Below are positions 46,393 through 55,049 of a DNA stretch of 64,000 bases, in pieces. The number at the start of each line of letters is the position of its first letter. Position 1 is the first letter of the stretch. The notes under the pieces were generated by a model. The model was not told the DNA's origin. It did no database searches and saw only the letters and a program-made list of their open reading frames with translations. The stretch is from Shimia_B sp038528385. GTDB lineage: Bacteria; Pseudomonadota; Alphaproteobacteria; Rhodobacterales; Rhodobacteraceae. The stretch lies in assembly GCA_038528385.1 (NCBI GenBank), contig JBCBET010000003.1, positions 248,001 to 312,000 on the forward strand, read 5' to 3'. The position numbers and the translations under genes were made by a program.

Positions 46393-48126
46393 ATGCTCAA
46401 GAAAACCTATGACAAGCGAGACCTGCCCTCCCGCCACGTGACGGAGGGTCCGGCCCGGGCGCCGCATCGATCGTATCTGTACGCCATGGGGCTGTCGGAC
46501 GAGGAGATCCACCAGCCGCTCATCGGCGTGGCGACCTGCTGGAACGAGGCCGCGCCCTGCAATATCGCGCTGGGCCGCCAGGCGCAGGCGGTCAAGCTCG
46601 GCGTGAAGCAAGCCTCCGGCACGCCGCGGGAATTCACGACGATCACCGTCACCGACGGCATCGCCATGGGCCATGAGGGGATGAAGTCCTCTCTCGCCTC
46701 GCGGGAGGCCATCGCGGACACGGTGGAGCTCACCATGCGGGGCCATTGCTACGACGCCATCGTGGGGCTCGCGGGCTGCGACAAGTCGCTGCCGGGCATG
46801 ATGATGGCCATGGTGCGCCTCAACGTGCCGAGCGTCTTCATCTATGGCGGCTCGATCCTGCCGGGGCGTCTCAACGGGCAGGACGTCACCGTTCAGGACG
46901 TGTTCGAGGCCGTGGGCCAGCACCAGGCGGGCAACTATTCCGACGAAGAACTCGCGGTGCTCGAGCGCGTGGCCTGCCCCACCTCGGGCGCCTGCGGCGG
47001 GCAGTTCACAGCCAACACCATGGCCTGCGTGTCCGAGGCCATGGGCCTCGCGCTGCCGAACTCCGCGGGCGCGCCGGCGGCCTACGAGAGCCGCGACGCC
47101 TTGGGCACCGCCTCCGGGATGGCGGTCATGGAGCTCTTGGCCAAGGGCATCCGCGCCCGGGACATCGTGACCAGAAAGAGCCTGGAGAACGCGGCGCGCG
47201 TGGTGGCCTGTACCGGGGGCTCCACCAATGCCGGGCTCCACCTGCCCGCCATCGCGCACGAGGCGGGGATCGAGTTCTTCCTCGAGGATGTCTGCGACAT
47301 CTTCCGCGACACGCCCTATTTCGTCGATCTCAAGCCCGGCGGGCAATACGTGGCGAAAGACATGTACGAGGTCGGCGGCGTGCCTGTTGTCATGAAGGAG
47401 CTGCGCAAGCAGGGCCTCGTCCACGAGGACTGCATGACCGCCACGGGCCGCACCATCGGCGAGGAGCTCGACATCGTCGAGCGCGAGGCCGATGGCCGCG
47501 TGATCTACCCCATCGAGAAACCCATCACCCAGACGGGCGGCGTCGTGGGCCTCAAGGGCAACCTCGCCCCCGAGGGCGCCATCGTGAAGGTCGCGGGCAT
47601 GGCCACAGAGCACCAGCGCTTCGTCGGACCCGCGCGGATCTTCGAATGCGAAGAGGACGCCTTCGAGGCCGTCAAGAAGCGCGAGTACAAGGAGGGCGAG
47701 GTCCTCGTCATCCGCAACGAGGGCCCCTCGGGCGGGCCCGGCATGCGCGAAATGCTCGCCACCACCGCGGCCCTCAGCGGCCAGGGCATGGGCAAGAAGG
47801 TCGCGCTCATCACCGATGGGCGTTTCTCTGGCGCAACACGTGGCTTCTGCGTGGGCCATGTTGGGCCGGAAGCTGCCCATGGCGGGCCTATCGGCTTGCT
47901 CAAGGACGGCGATGTTATAACGCTCGATGCAATACAGGGCGAAATATCGGTGGACGTCTCGGAAGAAGAGTTCGCCAAGAGGAGAGCAGCGTGGACGGGG
48001 GCAAGGCCCACGATCTACGCGTCAGGGGCATTGTGGAAATATGCGCAACTCGTGGGCGAGACTTATCGCGGGGCTGTCACGCATCCCGGCGGCGCTGAGG
48101 AAAAGCACCAATACGGCGAGCTTTAG
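46393..48126 (+). CDS. ilvD: dihydroxy-acid dehydratase
   Basis: The 577-residue Fe-S enzyme dehydrates 2,3-dihydroxy-isovalerate and its homologue in branched-chain amino acid synthesis. Cluster cysteines are visible in ATCWNEAAPCN, GLAGCDKSLPGM and CPTSGACGGQFTANTM. CTGGSTNAGLHLPA and ITDGRFSGATRGFCVGHVGP follow, and the C-terminus is ALWKYAQLVGETYRGAVTHP. From about 47821 to the stop, codon use shifts: ATA occurs three times, with AGG, AGA, TCA, TTG and many A/T-ending codons. Upstream, GC-ending codons dominate, so this suggests an imported recombination tract. Confidence 0.96.
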   Translation: MLKKTYDKRDLPSRHVTEGPARAPHRSYLYAMGLSDEEIHQPLIGVATCWNEAAPCNIALGRQAQAVKLGVKQASGTPREFTTITVTDGIAMGHEGMKSSLASREAIADTVELTMRGHCYDAIVGLAGCDKSLPGMMMAMVRLNVPSVFIYGGSILPGRLNGQDVTVQDVFEAVGQHQAGNYSDEELAVLERVACPTSGACGGQFTANTMACVSEAMGLALPNSAGAPAAYESRDALGTASGMAVMELLAKGIRARDIVTRKSLENAARVVACTGGSTNAGLHLPAIAHEAGIEFFLEDVCDIFRDTPYFVDLKPGGQYVAKDMYEVGGVPVVMKELRKQGLVHEDCMTATGRTIGEELDIVEREADGRVIYPIEKPITQTGGVVGLKGNLAPEGAIVKVAGMATEHQRFVGPARIFECEEDAFEAVKKREYKEGEVLVIRNEGPSGGPGMREMLATTAALSGQGMGKKVALITDGRFSGATRGFCVGHVGPEAAHGGPIGLLKDGDVITLDAIQGEISVDVSEEEFAKRRAAWTGARPTIYASGALWKYAQLVGETYRGAVTHPGGAEEKHQYGEL

Positions 48127-48841
48127 GCGCGGGGCCATTGCCGCGCTGACGGCGGCGGCGCTGGCGGGCTGCGAGGGTCTGCCCGCGTTTTCCTTCGCGC
48201 CCCTGGGGCAGGACCGAGGACAGCTCGCCACGCAGGAGGTGCGGCTCACCGGCGGGCTTGCCATCCGCGCGCCCGCGGGCAAGTGCATCGACCTGGCCCG
48301 CACCGAGGAGATGCGCGGCTTCGCCACCCTCGTCATGGCCAATTGCTCCAACTTGGGCGGGCGCCCGGATGCGGGCGCCCCCGAGGCCGCGCTCCTCCTC
48401 GTGACGGTGAGCGATGCCGCCCACGGCGATCTCGCCACGCTGGGGCGGGCGATCTCTGCGGCACCCTCCGTGCTCGCGCGCTCGGGCGTCCCCGAGGATG
48501 TGGAGCTCTTGTCGCTCAGGCAGAGCGACCTGGCGCTCTACGCAAATCTCGTGGACCGGAGCGATGGCGGGCCCGAGGGGCTCAGCCCCAGGCACTGGAA
48601 GGCCGCGCTCGACGTGGCCGGGCGCGGGGTGGTCATCTCCGTCTTCGGGCCGGAGGGCGGCACGCTGCCTGCTGCCGGCGGCGAACGGCTCGCCCGCGCC
48701 GCCGCGCAGGCCATCCTCGACGCCAACCGAGGCACCGCGCTTCCGGCCACGCCGCCGCTGCCCGCCGAAGCGGTTGAAACGACGCGTCAAAGCACGGATG
48801 CTTCCCCCGGAGAGCTCCGGCGCCTCTTCGGCAACCGTTGA
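48041..48841 (+). CDS. putative lipoprotein, unknown function
   Basis: The protein has about 266 residues and a lipobox (AALAGC) after a hydrophobic stretch. The first 28 residues before that stretch are unusually long and are encoded inside the 3' end of ilvD, with an 86-bp overlap. No ATG, GTG or TTG lies closer to the signal sequence. The mature part has VRLTGGLAIRAPAGKCID, FATLVMANCSNL and VISVFGPEGG and is not recognised. The odd overlap coincides with the atypical-codon tract of ilvD. The true start may therefore have been altered by recombination. Confidence 0.65.
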   Translation: MRNSWARLIAGLSRIPAALRKSTNTASFRRGAIAALTAAALAGCEGLPAFSFAPLGQDRGQLATQEVRLTGGLAIRAPAGKCIDLARTEEMRGFATLVMANCSNLGGRPDAGAPEAALLLVTVSDAAHGDLATLGRAISAAPSVLARSGVPEDVELLSLRQSDLALYANLVDRSDGGPEGLSPRHWKAALDVAGRGVVISVFGPEGGTLPAAGGERLARAAAQAILDANRGTALPATPPLPAEAVETTRQSTDASPGELRRLFGNR

Positions 48842-48866
48842 GGGCCATGACGGGCAAGGCTTAGGG

Positions 48867-49646
48867 ATGAAGGCAGATCGAAGGGCGCAGGCCGTGATCC
48901 AGTATATGCTCAAGCGCGGCTCCCAAGAGCTCTGGGCCCGGCTGGCGCGCCGGTCCGGGGCGATGCCGCTCTCCGCGCTGCGTGCCGCCGCCGGGCGCGC
49001 CCGCGACGTGCGCCACCACCTCAACGAGATCATCGCCACCGCCGAAAGCCGCTTGGCGCTGCCGGCCATCGGGGCCACGACCTTCATGAAGCCCCGCGCC
49101 GCCGACTGGGCCTGGCGGCCCGCGCTCTGGCGGGTGCCGCTGCCCGAGGTGGGCCAGGTGGCCGTGGAAAGCCAAACCCTGCTCGGCACGGAAGCCAATA
49201 TTTTTCACGATTGCCGCGTCTCAGAGCTCACGCTTCGCCAGATCAGGAACACGCGGGAGGCCGACCTCGCGCCGTTCGGGCTGCGCATGGATGTGTTCCG
49301 CTTCGACGGCTCGTTCCTGTCCCTCGTGCTCGATTTGCCCGACGGCGCCGTGCGCGGCATATCCAAGCGCCACCTCATCCGGATGAACACCATCGTGGAG
49401 TTCGAGCGCCCGCTAGAGATCTTCGCCCGGCTCAATCTCCGCCATGGGCCGAACACCGAACAGATCGTGCGCGAACTGCCCCTCGCGCAGGAGGACGTCT
49501 GGGTGGAGTTCGACCTCGCCTACAGCCAGATCAATGAAAAGCGGGTGGAGAAGATGTGGCTCGACCTCATCTTCGAGGGGCCCCAGATGAATCAGGTCAT
49601 CATCCGCGACGTCACAATGTCCCGCGCGCCGCGGGCCGATCTCTGA
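48867..49646 (+). CDS. DUF6478 family protein
   Basis: The 259-residue protein is of a kind common in Rhodobacterales and has no known function (WAWRPALWRVPLPEVGQVAV; FHDCRVSELTLRQIRNTREA; VFRFDGSFLSLVLDLPDGAV). It lacks a signal peptide or membrane helix and is rich in beta strands. The ATG at 48867 follows an AGGCTTAGGG stretch. It lies 25 bp after the lipoprotein gene and 10 bp before a small conserved gene, so the three are likely co-transcribed. Confidence 0.78.
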   Translation: MKADRRAQAVIQYMLKRGSQELWARLARRSGAMPLSALRAAAGRARDVRHHLNEIIATAESRLALPAIGATTFMKPRAADWAWRPALWRVPLPEVGQVAVESQTLLGTEANIFHDCRVSELTLRQIRNTREADLAPFGLRMDVFRFDGSFLSLVLDLPDGAVRGISKRHLIRMNTIVEFERPLEIFARLNLRHGPNTEQIVRELPLAQEDVWVEFDLAYSQINEKRVEKMWLDLIFEGPQMNQVIIRDVTMSRAPRADL

Positions 49647-49656
49647 GGCCCTTGCC

Positions 49657-50025
49657 ATGACCAAGACGACCCCCCTGACCCAGACCCGCATGCGAGACGG
49701 CGTGTGGGAGGGCGTGCTCCCGCGCAAACAGAAGCCCGAGCTCCGCGTCACCCACCGCGAGGCGGAGCTCCACGACGTGACGGTGACCGCCGAGGGCGAG
49801 GGACTTTGGCGTGTCCGGGTGGGCGTTCCGGTGGATACGCTGTCGGACGGCGTGCAGACCTACGTGATGAGCGATGCGCAAACGGGGCAGAAGCTCGGAA
49901 GCTTCGCCATCGCGGCAGGATCGGTGCTGAGCGAGGACCTGCGCGCCGAGGTGGACCTGCTGCGGTCGGAGCTCGATATGCTCAAGCGCGCCTTCCGGCG
50001 CCATTGTGTCGAAACCGGGGCCTGA
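49657..50025 (+). CDS. conserved hypothetical protein (122 aa)
   Basis: The small soluble protein has a beta-rich body (ELHDVTVTAEGEGLWRVRVG; LSDGVQTYVMSDAQTGQKLG). A C-terminal helix of coiled-coil type follows (DLRAEVDLLRSELDMLKRAF). No family is recognised. It probably works with the DUF6478 protein encoded 10 bp upstream. A short non-coding gap without visible features separates it from the LysR gene. Confidence 0.7.
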   Translation: MTKTTPLTQTRMRDGVWEGVLPRKQKPELRVTHREAELHDVTVTAEGEGLWRVRVGVPVDTLSDGVQTYVMSDAQTGQKLGSFAIAAGSVLSEDLRAEVDLLRSELDMLKRAFRRHCVETGA

Positions 50026-50211
50026 GCCCCGCGCCCGGGCAGCCGGAGTTTCCCTTACGTCGCTGCCTGGGAACGCTGGCGCGGCGTCCCGATATTCCGT
50101 CGTTTCGCGGTTATCCACAGCGCTTAGAAAGACCGCGTTATTGTCCCGCCGCCGCCCAGAAGGTGCCCCGTTCACCCGCGATATCTGACCCCGGGATGTG
50201 ACGAGCGAGGT

Positions 50212-51123
50212 ATGCGGATGGACCGCCTCACGGAAATGGAAGCCTTTGCCACGGTGGTGGATCAGGGCGGCTTCACGGATGCTGCCAGGAAGATGGGTAT
50301 TTCCAAGTCGGCGGTGTCCAAGCATGTGTCCTCCCTGGAGGCCCGCCTCGGGGCGCGGCTCCTCAATCGCACCACGCGGCGGGTCTCGCCCACGGAGATC
50401 GGGCTGGCCTATTACGATCGGGCTCGGCGGGTGCTCAACGATGCGGGCGAGGCGGATGCCCTCGTCACCTCCATGCAATCGGCGCCCTCTGGGTTGCTGC
50501 GGATCTCGGTGGCCACCGACTTCGGCGTCAATCACCTGAGCCCGGTGCTCGGGGAATTCCTTCGGGAATTCCCGGATATCACCGTGAACATGGTGCTCAA
50601 CAACCGCTACGTGGAGCTCATCTCCGAAGGCTTCGACATGGCCATCCGGATCGGCGATCTGGAGGATTCGACCCTCCGCGCCCGCAAGCTCACCGAGACG
50701 ACGAAGCGGATGATCGCCTCCCCCGCGTATTTCGAGACCTATGGCCGGCCCGAACGGATCGACGATCTCAACGAGCACAAGCTTCTGCACTATTCCAACG
50801 CCGCCGGCGGCTCCGTCTGGAAGCTCACCGCGCCCTCGGGCGAGAAGCGGCAGGTGCGCACGGCCGGCTGGCTCACCGTCAATGACGGGCAGTCCCTGCT
50901 GAATGCCGCCATCAGCGGGCTCGGGATCGCCTATCTTCCCAGTTTCCTCTTTGCCGATGCCCTGGAGAAAGGGCTCGTCGTGGACGCCATCCCCGACCTG
51001 CCGGACGAGCGGCAGGGCATCTACGCGGTCTATCCGCCGGGCCGCTTCACGCAGCCCAAGGTTCGCGCCTTCATCGATTTCCTCGTGCAATCCTTTGCCG
51101 AGAAGGGACCCGACGCCTGGTAA
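50212..51123 (+). CDS. LysR family transcriptional regulator
   Basis: The 303-residue regulator has an N-terminal winged HTH (FATVVDQGGFTDAARKMGIS, then KSAVSKHVSSLEARLG). The effector-binding domain matches the CrgA/DhcR-like group (LLRISVATDFGVNHLSPVLG; RKLTETTKRMIASPAYF). The effector and targets are unknown. LysR proteins often control a divergent neighbour, but the upstream genes here point the same way and end 186 bp before it, so the target is not obvious. ATG at 50212 or 50218 could be the start. Confidence 0.93.
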   Translation: MRMDRLTEMEAFATVVDQGGFTDAARKMGISKSAVSKHVSSLEARLGARLLNRTTRRVSPTEIGLAYYDRARRVLNDAGEADALVTSMQSAPSGLLRISVATDFGVNHLSPVLGEFLREFPDITVNMVLNNRYVELISEGFDMAIRIGDLEDSTLRARKLTETTKRMIASPAYFETYGRPERIDDLNEHKLLHYSNAAGGSVWKLTAPSGEKRQVRTAGWLTVNDGQSLLNAAISGLGIAYLPSFLFADALEKGLVVDAIPDLPDERQGIYAVYPPGRFTQPKVRAFIDFLVQSFAEKGPDAW

Positions 51124-51198
51124 GGGCTCGGTTACGTTCAGTCGCGCTGGAGTGGGTAACGAGTGTGTCCCCAGTGATGAGTTCTTTGGAGCGGCTGA

Positions 51199-52134
51199 CT
51201 AGGGGCGGGTCGAGGTGAGTATCGCCTCGACCCGTCTGTTTCGTTCGCGCCCCTCGGGCGTGAGATTGCTGGCCCGCGGCGCCAGATACCCCATGCCCTC
51301 CGCGCGCACCTGGCCCGGATCCACCCCATAGCGGGAGATGAGCTGTTGGCGGGCCGAGACGGCGCGCTGACGCGAGATCTCGATATTAACCGCCAATCCG
51401 CCGGAGCTGTCCGTGTGGCCAACGAGCGCCACCTCGCGCGTGGGATTGCGCTCCAGATAGGCCGCGAGCGCCGTGAGCGAGGGGTAGCTTTCGTCGGAGA
51501 GCGTGGCGGTTCCGCTGTCGAATGCCAGATCCTCGAGGACGGCATGCCCGCGCGTCTCCAACGCCGCAGCGAGGGTTTCGGGCGCGTCCTTCGCTCCGGG
51601 GCTGGCGGGGGCCGCCGCCCGCCGGGGCGCGGGTGCGAGGTCGGGCACCTCGGTGCCGAGCGGCAGGATGCGCGTGACATGGAGGTAGCCGTCGCTCACG
51701 CTCCGGCTCGCCACGAGGCTCACATGGGCGCCGGTCCCCGGCTGGCGGGCCGAAAGCACCTGGAAATCGCCCAGATCGACGAACATGTGCGGCGGCGGAA
51801 TGAGCTCCAGCGCGAAGCGGAAATCGAACCCGCCGCAGCTCTCGGTAGCGCAGCTCAGGAGCGTGTCGAAGCCCTCTTCCTCGAGCCGCGCGGCCGCCGG
51901 CGCGAGGAGGGCCGACGGCGTGGGCACGCCCGCCACGCGGAAGGCCTGGATCGAGATCGCGCCCTGGGCGAGCGTCTTCGGGACCTCCCCATCCTCCGCC
52001 ACGCCGGTGGGCACGCCGCGCGCGCCCTCGGGCACCGTGACCTCCCGCGTCAGCTCCGCCCCCTCGGGCAAGGGCAGCGAAAGCGCCGCGGCGGGCCCAG
52101 CCAGGAGCGAGAGGAGCGCGGCGCGGAGGATCAT
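51199..52134 (-). CDS. OmpA family protein
   Basis: The 311-residue protein has a signal peptide (residues 1-17, LLSLLAGPAAA). A middle domain has a Cys pair (LLSCATESCGGFDF). The C-terminal OmpA/MotB peptidoglycan-binding domain lies at about 205-310: VLEDLAFDSGTATLSDESYP, VALVGHTDSSGG and RAVSARQQLI. YLAPRASNLTPEGRERNRRV closes it with the diaminopimelate-binding Arg/Asn region. It is periplasmic or outer-membrane associated. Last gene of a four-gene operon, its start overlaps the AhpD-like gene by 4 bp. Confidence 0.9.
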   Translation of the reverse strand: MILRAALLSLLAGPAAALSLPLPEGAELTREVTVPEGARGVPTGVAEDGEVPKTLAQGAISIQAFRVAGVPTPSALLAPAAARLEEEGFDTLLSCATESCGGFDFRFALELIPPPHMFVDLGDFQVLSARQPGTGAHVSLVASRSVSDGYLHVTRILPLGTEVPDLAPAPRRAAAPASPGAKDAPETLAAALETRGHAVLEDLAFDSGTATLSDESYPSLTALAAYLERNPTREVALVGHTDSSGGLAVNIEISRQRAVSARQQLISRYGVDPGQVRAEGMGYLAPRASNLTPEGRERNRRVEAILTSTRP

Positions 52135-52697
52135 CGGCTGCGTGCGTGGTACTCGGGATTGGGCTGCATGTCGGTGGCCGTGGCCACCCGGTTCGTCATG
52201 TTGAAGAAGCCCGCGACATTGGCGATGTCCCAGATGTCCCGGTCGCTCCAGCCCGCGTCGCGGAGCGCCTGCCTGTCGGAGGCCTCCACGGTGTGGGGCG
52301 CTTCGGTGAGCTGGACGGCGAAATCGAGCATGGCGCGTTCGGCGGGCGTGACGCGGGCGGCGCGGTAATTCATCACGAGGTGCTCGCCCAGCACCGGATC
52401 GCCCGAGAGCGCCCGCACCGCCTGCCCGTGGGCGGTGAGGCAGTAGACGCAGCGATTGCACGCGCTCACCACGACGGCGATCATCTCCCGCTGGAGCTTC
52501 GTGAGGCCGCTTTCGGCGAGCATGAGGTCGTTGTAGAGCGCGGTAAAGGCGTCGAGCTTCTCGATGTCGAAGGCGTAGGCCTTGAGCACGTTGGGCACGA
52601 GGCCGAGCTTTTCGGTGCAGATGTCGAAGTATCTCTGCGTGGCCTCGGGCAGCGGGTCCACCGGCGCGAGATCGAGCGCCGTCACCTTTTCAGCCAT
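52131..52697 (-). CDS. peroxidase-related (AhpD/carboxymuconolactone decarboxylase-like) protein
   Basis: The 188-residue helical protein has the AhpD-fold core with redox pair and His (CVYCLTAHG), preceded by EMIAVVVSACNR. DIANVAGFFNMTNRVATATD is the C-terminal signature of the peroxidase-related subgroup. It probably reduces hydroperoxides or acts as a thiol redox protein. The ATG at 52697 lies 8 bp inside the GNAT gene end. Confidence 0.9.
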   Translation of the reverse strand: MAEKVTALDLAPVDPLPEATQRYFDICTEKLGLVPNVLKAYAFDIEKLDAFTALYNDLMLAESGLTKLQREMIAVVVSACNRCVYCLTAHGQAVRALSGDPVLGEHLVMNYRAARVTPAERAMLDFAVQLTEAPHTVEASDRQALRDAGWSDRDIWDIANVAGFFNMTNRVATATDMQPNPEYHARSR

Positions 52698-53442
52698 GGT
52701 GCGCCTCCCTCGGGTCGGTCTTGGGCCATGTACGGTAGTGGTACTCTCCCACGGGCGCCATGCCGAGGGAAGCGTAGAGCGCGCGCGCCGGCGCATTCTG
52801 CGCGCCCACGGCAAGCGTGATCCAGGTGGCCCCTTCGCGCGCGGCCCAGATCGCGGCCTGCGCCATCATCTGGGCCCCGAGCCCCTTCCGGCGGTGCCGG
52901 GGCAGCGTGCCCACGGCGTGGACCATGGCCACGCCGTTATGCGCGCCTACATAGGCCACGCCGCCGGGCGCGTTATCCACGCGGCCGAGGATCGCCGTCT
53001 TCGCGCAGGTGGCGCGGGCCATGACCTCCTGCCGGGCCCGCGACGTGCCGGTCTCGGCCCAGATATCGGCCATGATCGCGAGCGGCTCCCAGATCTCGAA
53101 GGTGGCCCTGCGCGGAGGTGTCCGCGCGGCGAGGACCTCCACCGGCGCGCCGTAGTAGACCGAATGGTCGTGATCCGCGTAGCCCAGGGCAGCGAGCTGC
53201 GCGCCGAAATCCGCCTGATCGGACGGCACCCAGAACATGGCGGGCTGGCCCCAGCCGCGCATCGCCTCCGCCGCCTCGGCGATCTCGGCGTCGCTCACCG
53301 GGCGGTTGCGCGTGGCGGCCCGGGACCGGCGGCTGTCATCGGCGGAGCGGCGAAGCGCGAAGGCGGGCGTGTGGGTGACGGCCTCCCCGGGCCAGGTGGC
53401 CCAGACGGCGGCGGCGATGTCGGGCAGCGTGGGCGGCGTCAT
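52690..53442 (-). CDS. GNAT family N-acetyltransferase
   Basis: In this 250-residue protein the C-terminal half carries the acetyl-CoA site. VHAVGTLPRHRRKGLGAQMM shows motif A with its R-x-x-G-x-G/A, and LAVGAQNAPARALYASLGM is motif B. The N-terminal half is a degenerate GNAT-like region (YADHDHSVYYGAP). Substrate is unknown. Its start overlaps the CinA-like gene by 4 bp. Confidence 0.88.
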   Translation of the reverse strand: MTPPTLPDIAAAVWATWPGEAVTHTPAFALRRSADDSRRSRAATRNRPVSDAEIAEAAEAMRGWGQPAMFWVPSDQADFGAQLAALGYADHDHSVYYGAPVEVLAARTPPRRATFEIWEPLAIMADIWAETGTSRARQEVMARATCAKTAILGRVDNAPGGVAYVGAHNGVAMVHAVGTLPRHRRKGLGAQMMAQAAIWAAREGATWITLAVGAQNAPARALYASLGMAPVGEYHYRTWPKTDPREAHHG

Positions 53443-54161
53443 AGTCCGAACTTGGCGGCGAGCGCGTCCCGCGCGGCCGCGAGCCGCGCCTCCTCGACGT
53501 GGCGGAGGACGACATTGGCGCCGAAGCGGCCGTTCTCCTGGAACGGGTAGGAGCCGATGGAGATGTCGGGGAAGGCCGCCGCCACCTCGCCCAGCGGCCC
53601 CGCGATATCCCCCTCGCCCCGATCGATGCGGACCGAGACCGAGCGCAGCGGCGCACCGCCGCCGAGCGTGGCCAGGACGCTCTCCACCATGGCCTGGAAC
53701 ACGCGGGGGACCCCGGCCATGACATGGACATTGCCCAGCGTGAAGCCCGGCGCGACGGAGACCGGATTGTCGATGAGCGTGGCGCTGTCGGGAATGCGCG
53801 CCATGCGTTTGCGCGCGGCGTTGTAGTCGCGTCCGTTCGAGGCGTAGTAGTCCGCGAGAAGCCTGTCGGCGTCGGCGCGCACGCCGATCCCGTCGCCGAA
53901 GGCGGCGGCGATGCAATCGGCGGTGATGTCGTCATGGGTGGGCCCGATACCGCCCGAAGTGAAGACGTGGGTATAAGCTGCGCGCAGCGCGTTCACGGCG
54001 GCCACGATGGCGTCGCGGTCGTCGGAGACCACGCGGACCTCGCGCAGGTCGATGCCCTTGTCGGTGAGCTGCCCGGCGAGGTGATGCATGTTGGCGTCGC
54101 GCGTGCGTCCCGACAGGATCTCGTCCCCGATGACGAGCATGGCCGCGGTGGGATTGGGCAT
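53439..54161 (-). CDS. CinA-like / molybdopterin-binding domain protein
   Basis: The 240-residue product matches the N-terminal MoCF_biosynth domain of CinA (AMLVIGDEILSGRTRDANMH; VFTSGGIGPTHDDITADCIA; VHVMAGVPRVFQAM). It lacks the C-terminal amidase domain of full CinA. Such short forms may act on nucleotide or pterin substrates; CinA domains include ADP-ribose pyrophosphatase activity. It is first in the operon with the GNAT, AhpD-like and OmpA genes. Confidence 0.9.
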   Translation of the reverse strand: MPNPTAAMLVIGDEILSGRTRDANMHHLAGQLTDKGIDLREVRVVSDDRDAIVAAVNALRAAYTHVFTSGGIGPTHDDITADCIAAAFGDGIGVRADADRLLADYYASNGRDYNAARKRMARIPDSATLIDNPVSVAPGFTLGNVHVMAGVPRVFQAMVESVLATLGGGAPLRSVSVRIDRGEGDIAGPLGEVAAAFPDISIGSYPFQENGRFGANVVLRHVEEARLAAARDALAAKFGL

Positions 54162-54247
54162 GGATGTCTCCTTTCGCGGCCACGAATTTCCGAAGAAATT
54201 CGTGGCGCGCTCTGTCGTCGGCTGAGCGGAAGTCTTAGACCCGGCCC

Positions 54248-54973
54248 ATGCGGTTTCAAACCCCCCTCGTCCTCGGGCGCCTGATCCGGCGCTACAACCG
54301 GTTCCTGGCGGATGTGACGCTCGACACCGGACAGACGGTGACGGCCCATTGCCCCAATCCGGGCTCCATGATGGGGCTCAAGGAGCCGGGCCTCCGCGTC
54401 TGGCTCGAGCCCAATGACGACCCGAAGAAGAAGCTCGATTACGCTTGGCGTGTGGCCGAGCTCCCGGGCGGCGTCATGGTGGGCATCGACACCGCCACGC
54501 CCAACCGCGTGGCCAAGGAGGCGCTCCTGGCAGGGCGCATCGCCGAGCTCGCCGCCTACACCCATGTGCGCCCCGAAGTGGCCTATGGCACGCGGAGCCG
54601 GGTTGATTTCCTCCTTACCGAGGCAGGCCTCCCCGACGCCTATGTGGAGATCAAGAACGTCCATCTGCTGCGCGAGGACGATTGGGCAGAATTCCCCGAT
54701 TGCGTCACCGCGCGCGGCACCAAGCACCTGCGCGAGCTCATGGCGGTGAAGGCCTCCGGCGCCCGCGCGGTCATGCTCTACGTGATCCAGCACGAGGGCT
54801 GCGCGCGGTTTCGCGTGGCCCCCGACCTCGATCCGGCCTATGCGGCCGCCTTCGGGGAGGCCGCGGCGGCGGGGGTGGAGATGCTCGCCTATCGCTGCGC
54901 GGTATCGCCGGGGGAGATCACGCTCGGCCACGCGGTGCCCGTGGCCCCTGTCGCCCCCGTGGCCCCCGGCTGA
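54248..54973 (+). CDS. sfsA: DNA/RNA nuclease SfsA
   Basis: The 241-residue protein has the SfsA signature: VTAHCPNPGSMMGL near residue 40 and RVDFLLTEAGLPDAYVEIKN with the Asp/Glu/Lys nuclease-like triad. FPDCVTARGTKHLREL follows. SfsA was first linked to maltose gene regulation and is now grouped with PD-(D/E)XK-like nucleases. The tail after residue 228 is a short Val-Ala-Pro repeat (VPVAPVAPVAPG). Confidence 0.94.
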   Translation: MRFQTPLVLGRLIRRYNRFLADVTLDTGQTVTAHCPNPGSMMGLKEPGLRVWLEPNDDPKKKLDYAWRVAELPGGVMVGIDTATPNRVAKEALLAGRIAELAAYTHVRPEVAYGTRSRVDFLLTEAGLPDAYVEIKNVHLLREDDWAEFPDCVTARGTKHLRELMAVKASGARAVMLYVIQHEGCARFRVAPDLDPAYAAAFGEAAAAGVEMLAYRCAVSPGEITLGHAVPVAPVAPVAPG

Positions 54974-55049
54974 GCGGGTGTGACGCGGCCTTCACTGGCG
55001 AAACCGTCGCGGGCCGCGTATATGTAGCCAAACCGTAAGGATTGTTTCC

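Noticed and set aside
46372..47880. Long minus-strand frame opposite ilvD
   Set aside because: It is a low-complexity shadow of a conserved enzyme gene. It also breaks off near the point where ilvD codon use changes, which supports its being a by-product of GC-ending codons.
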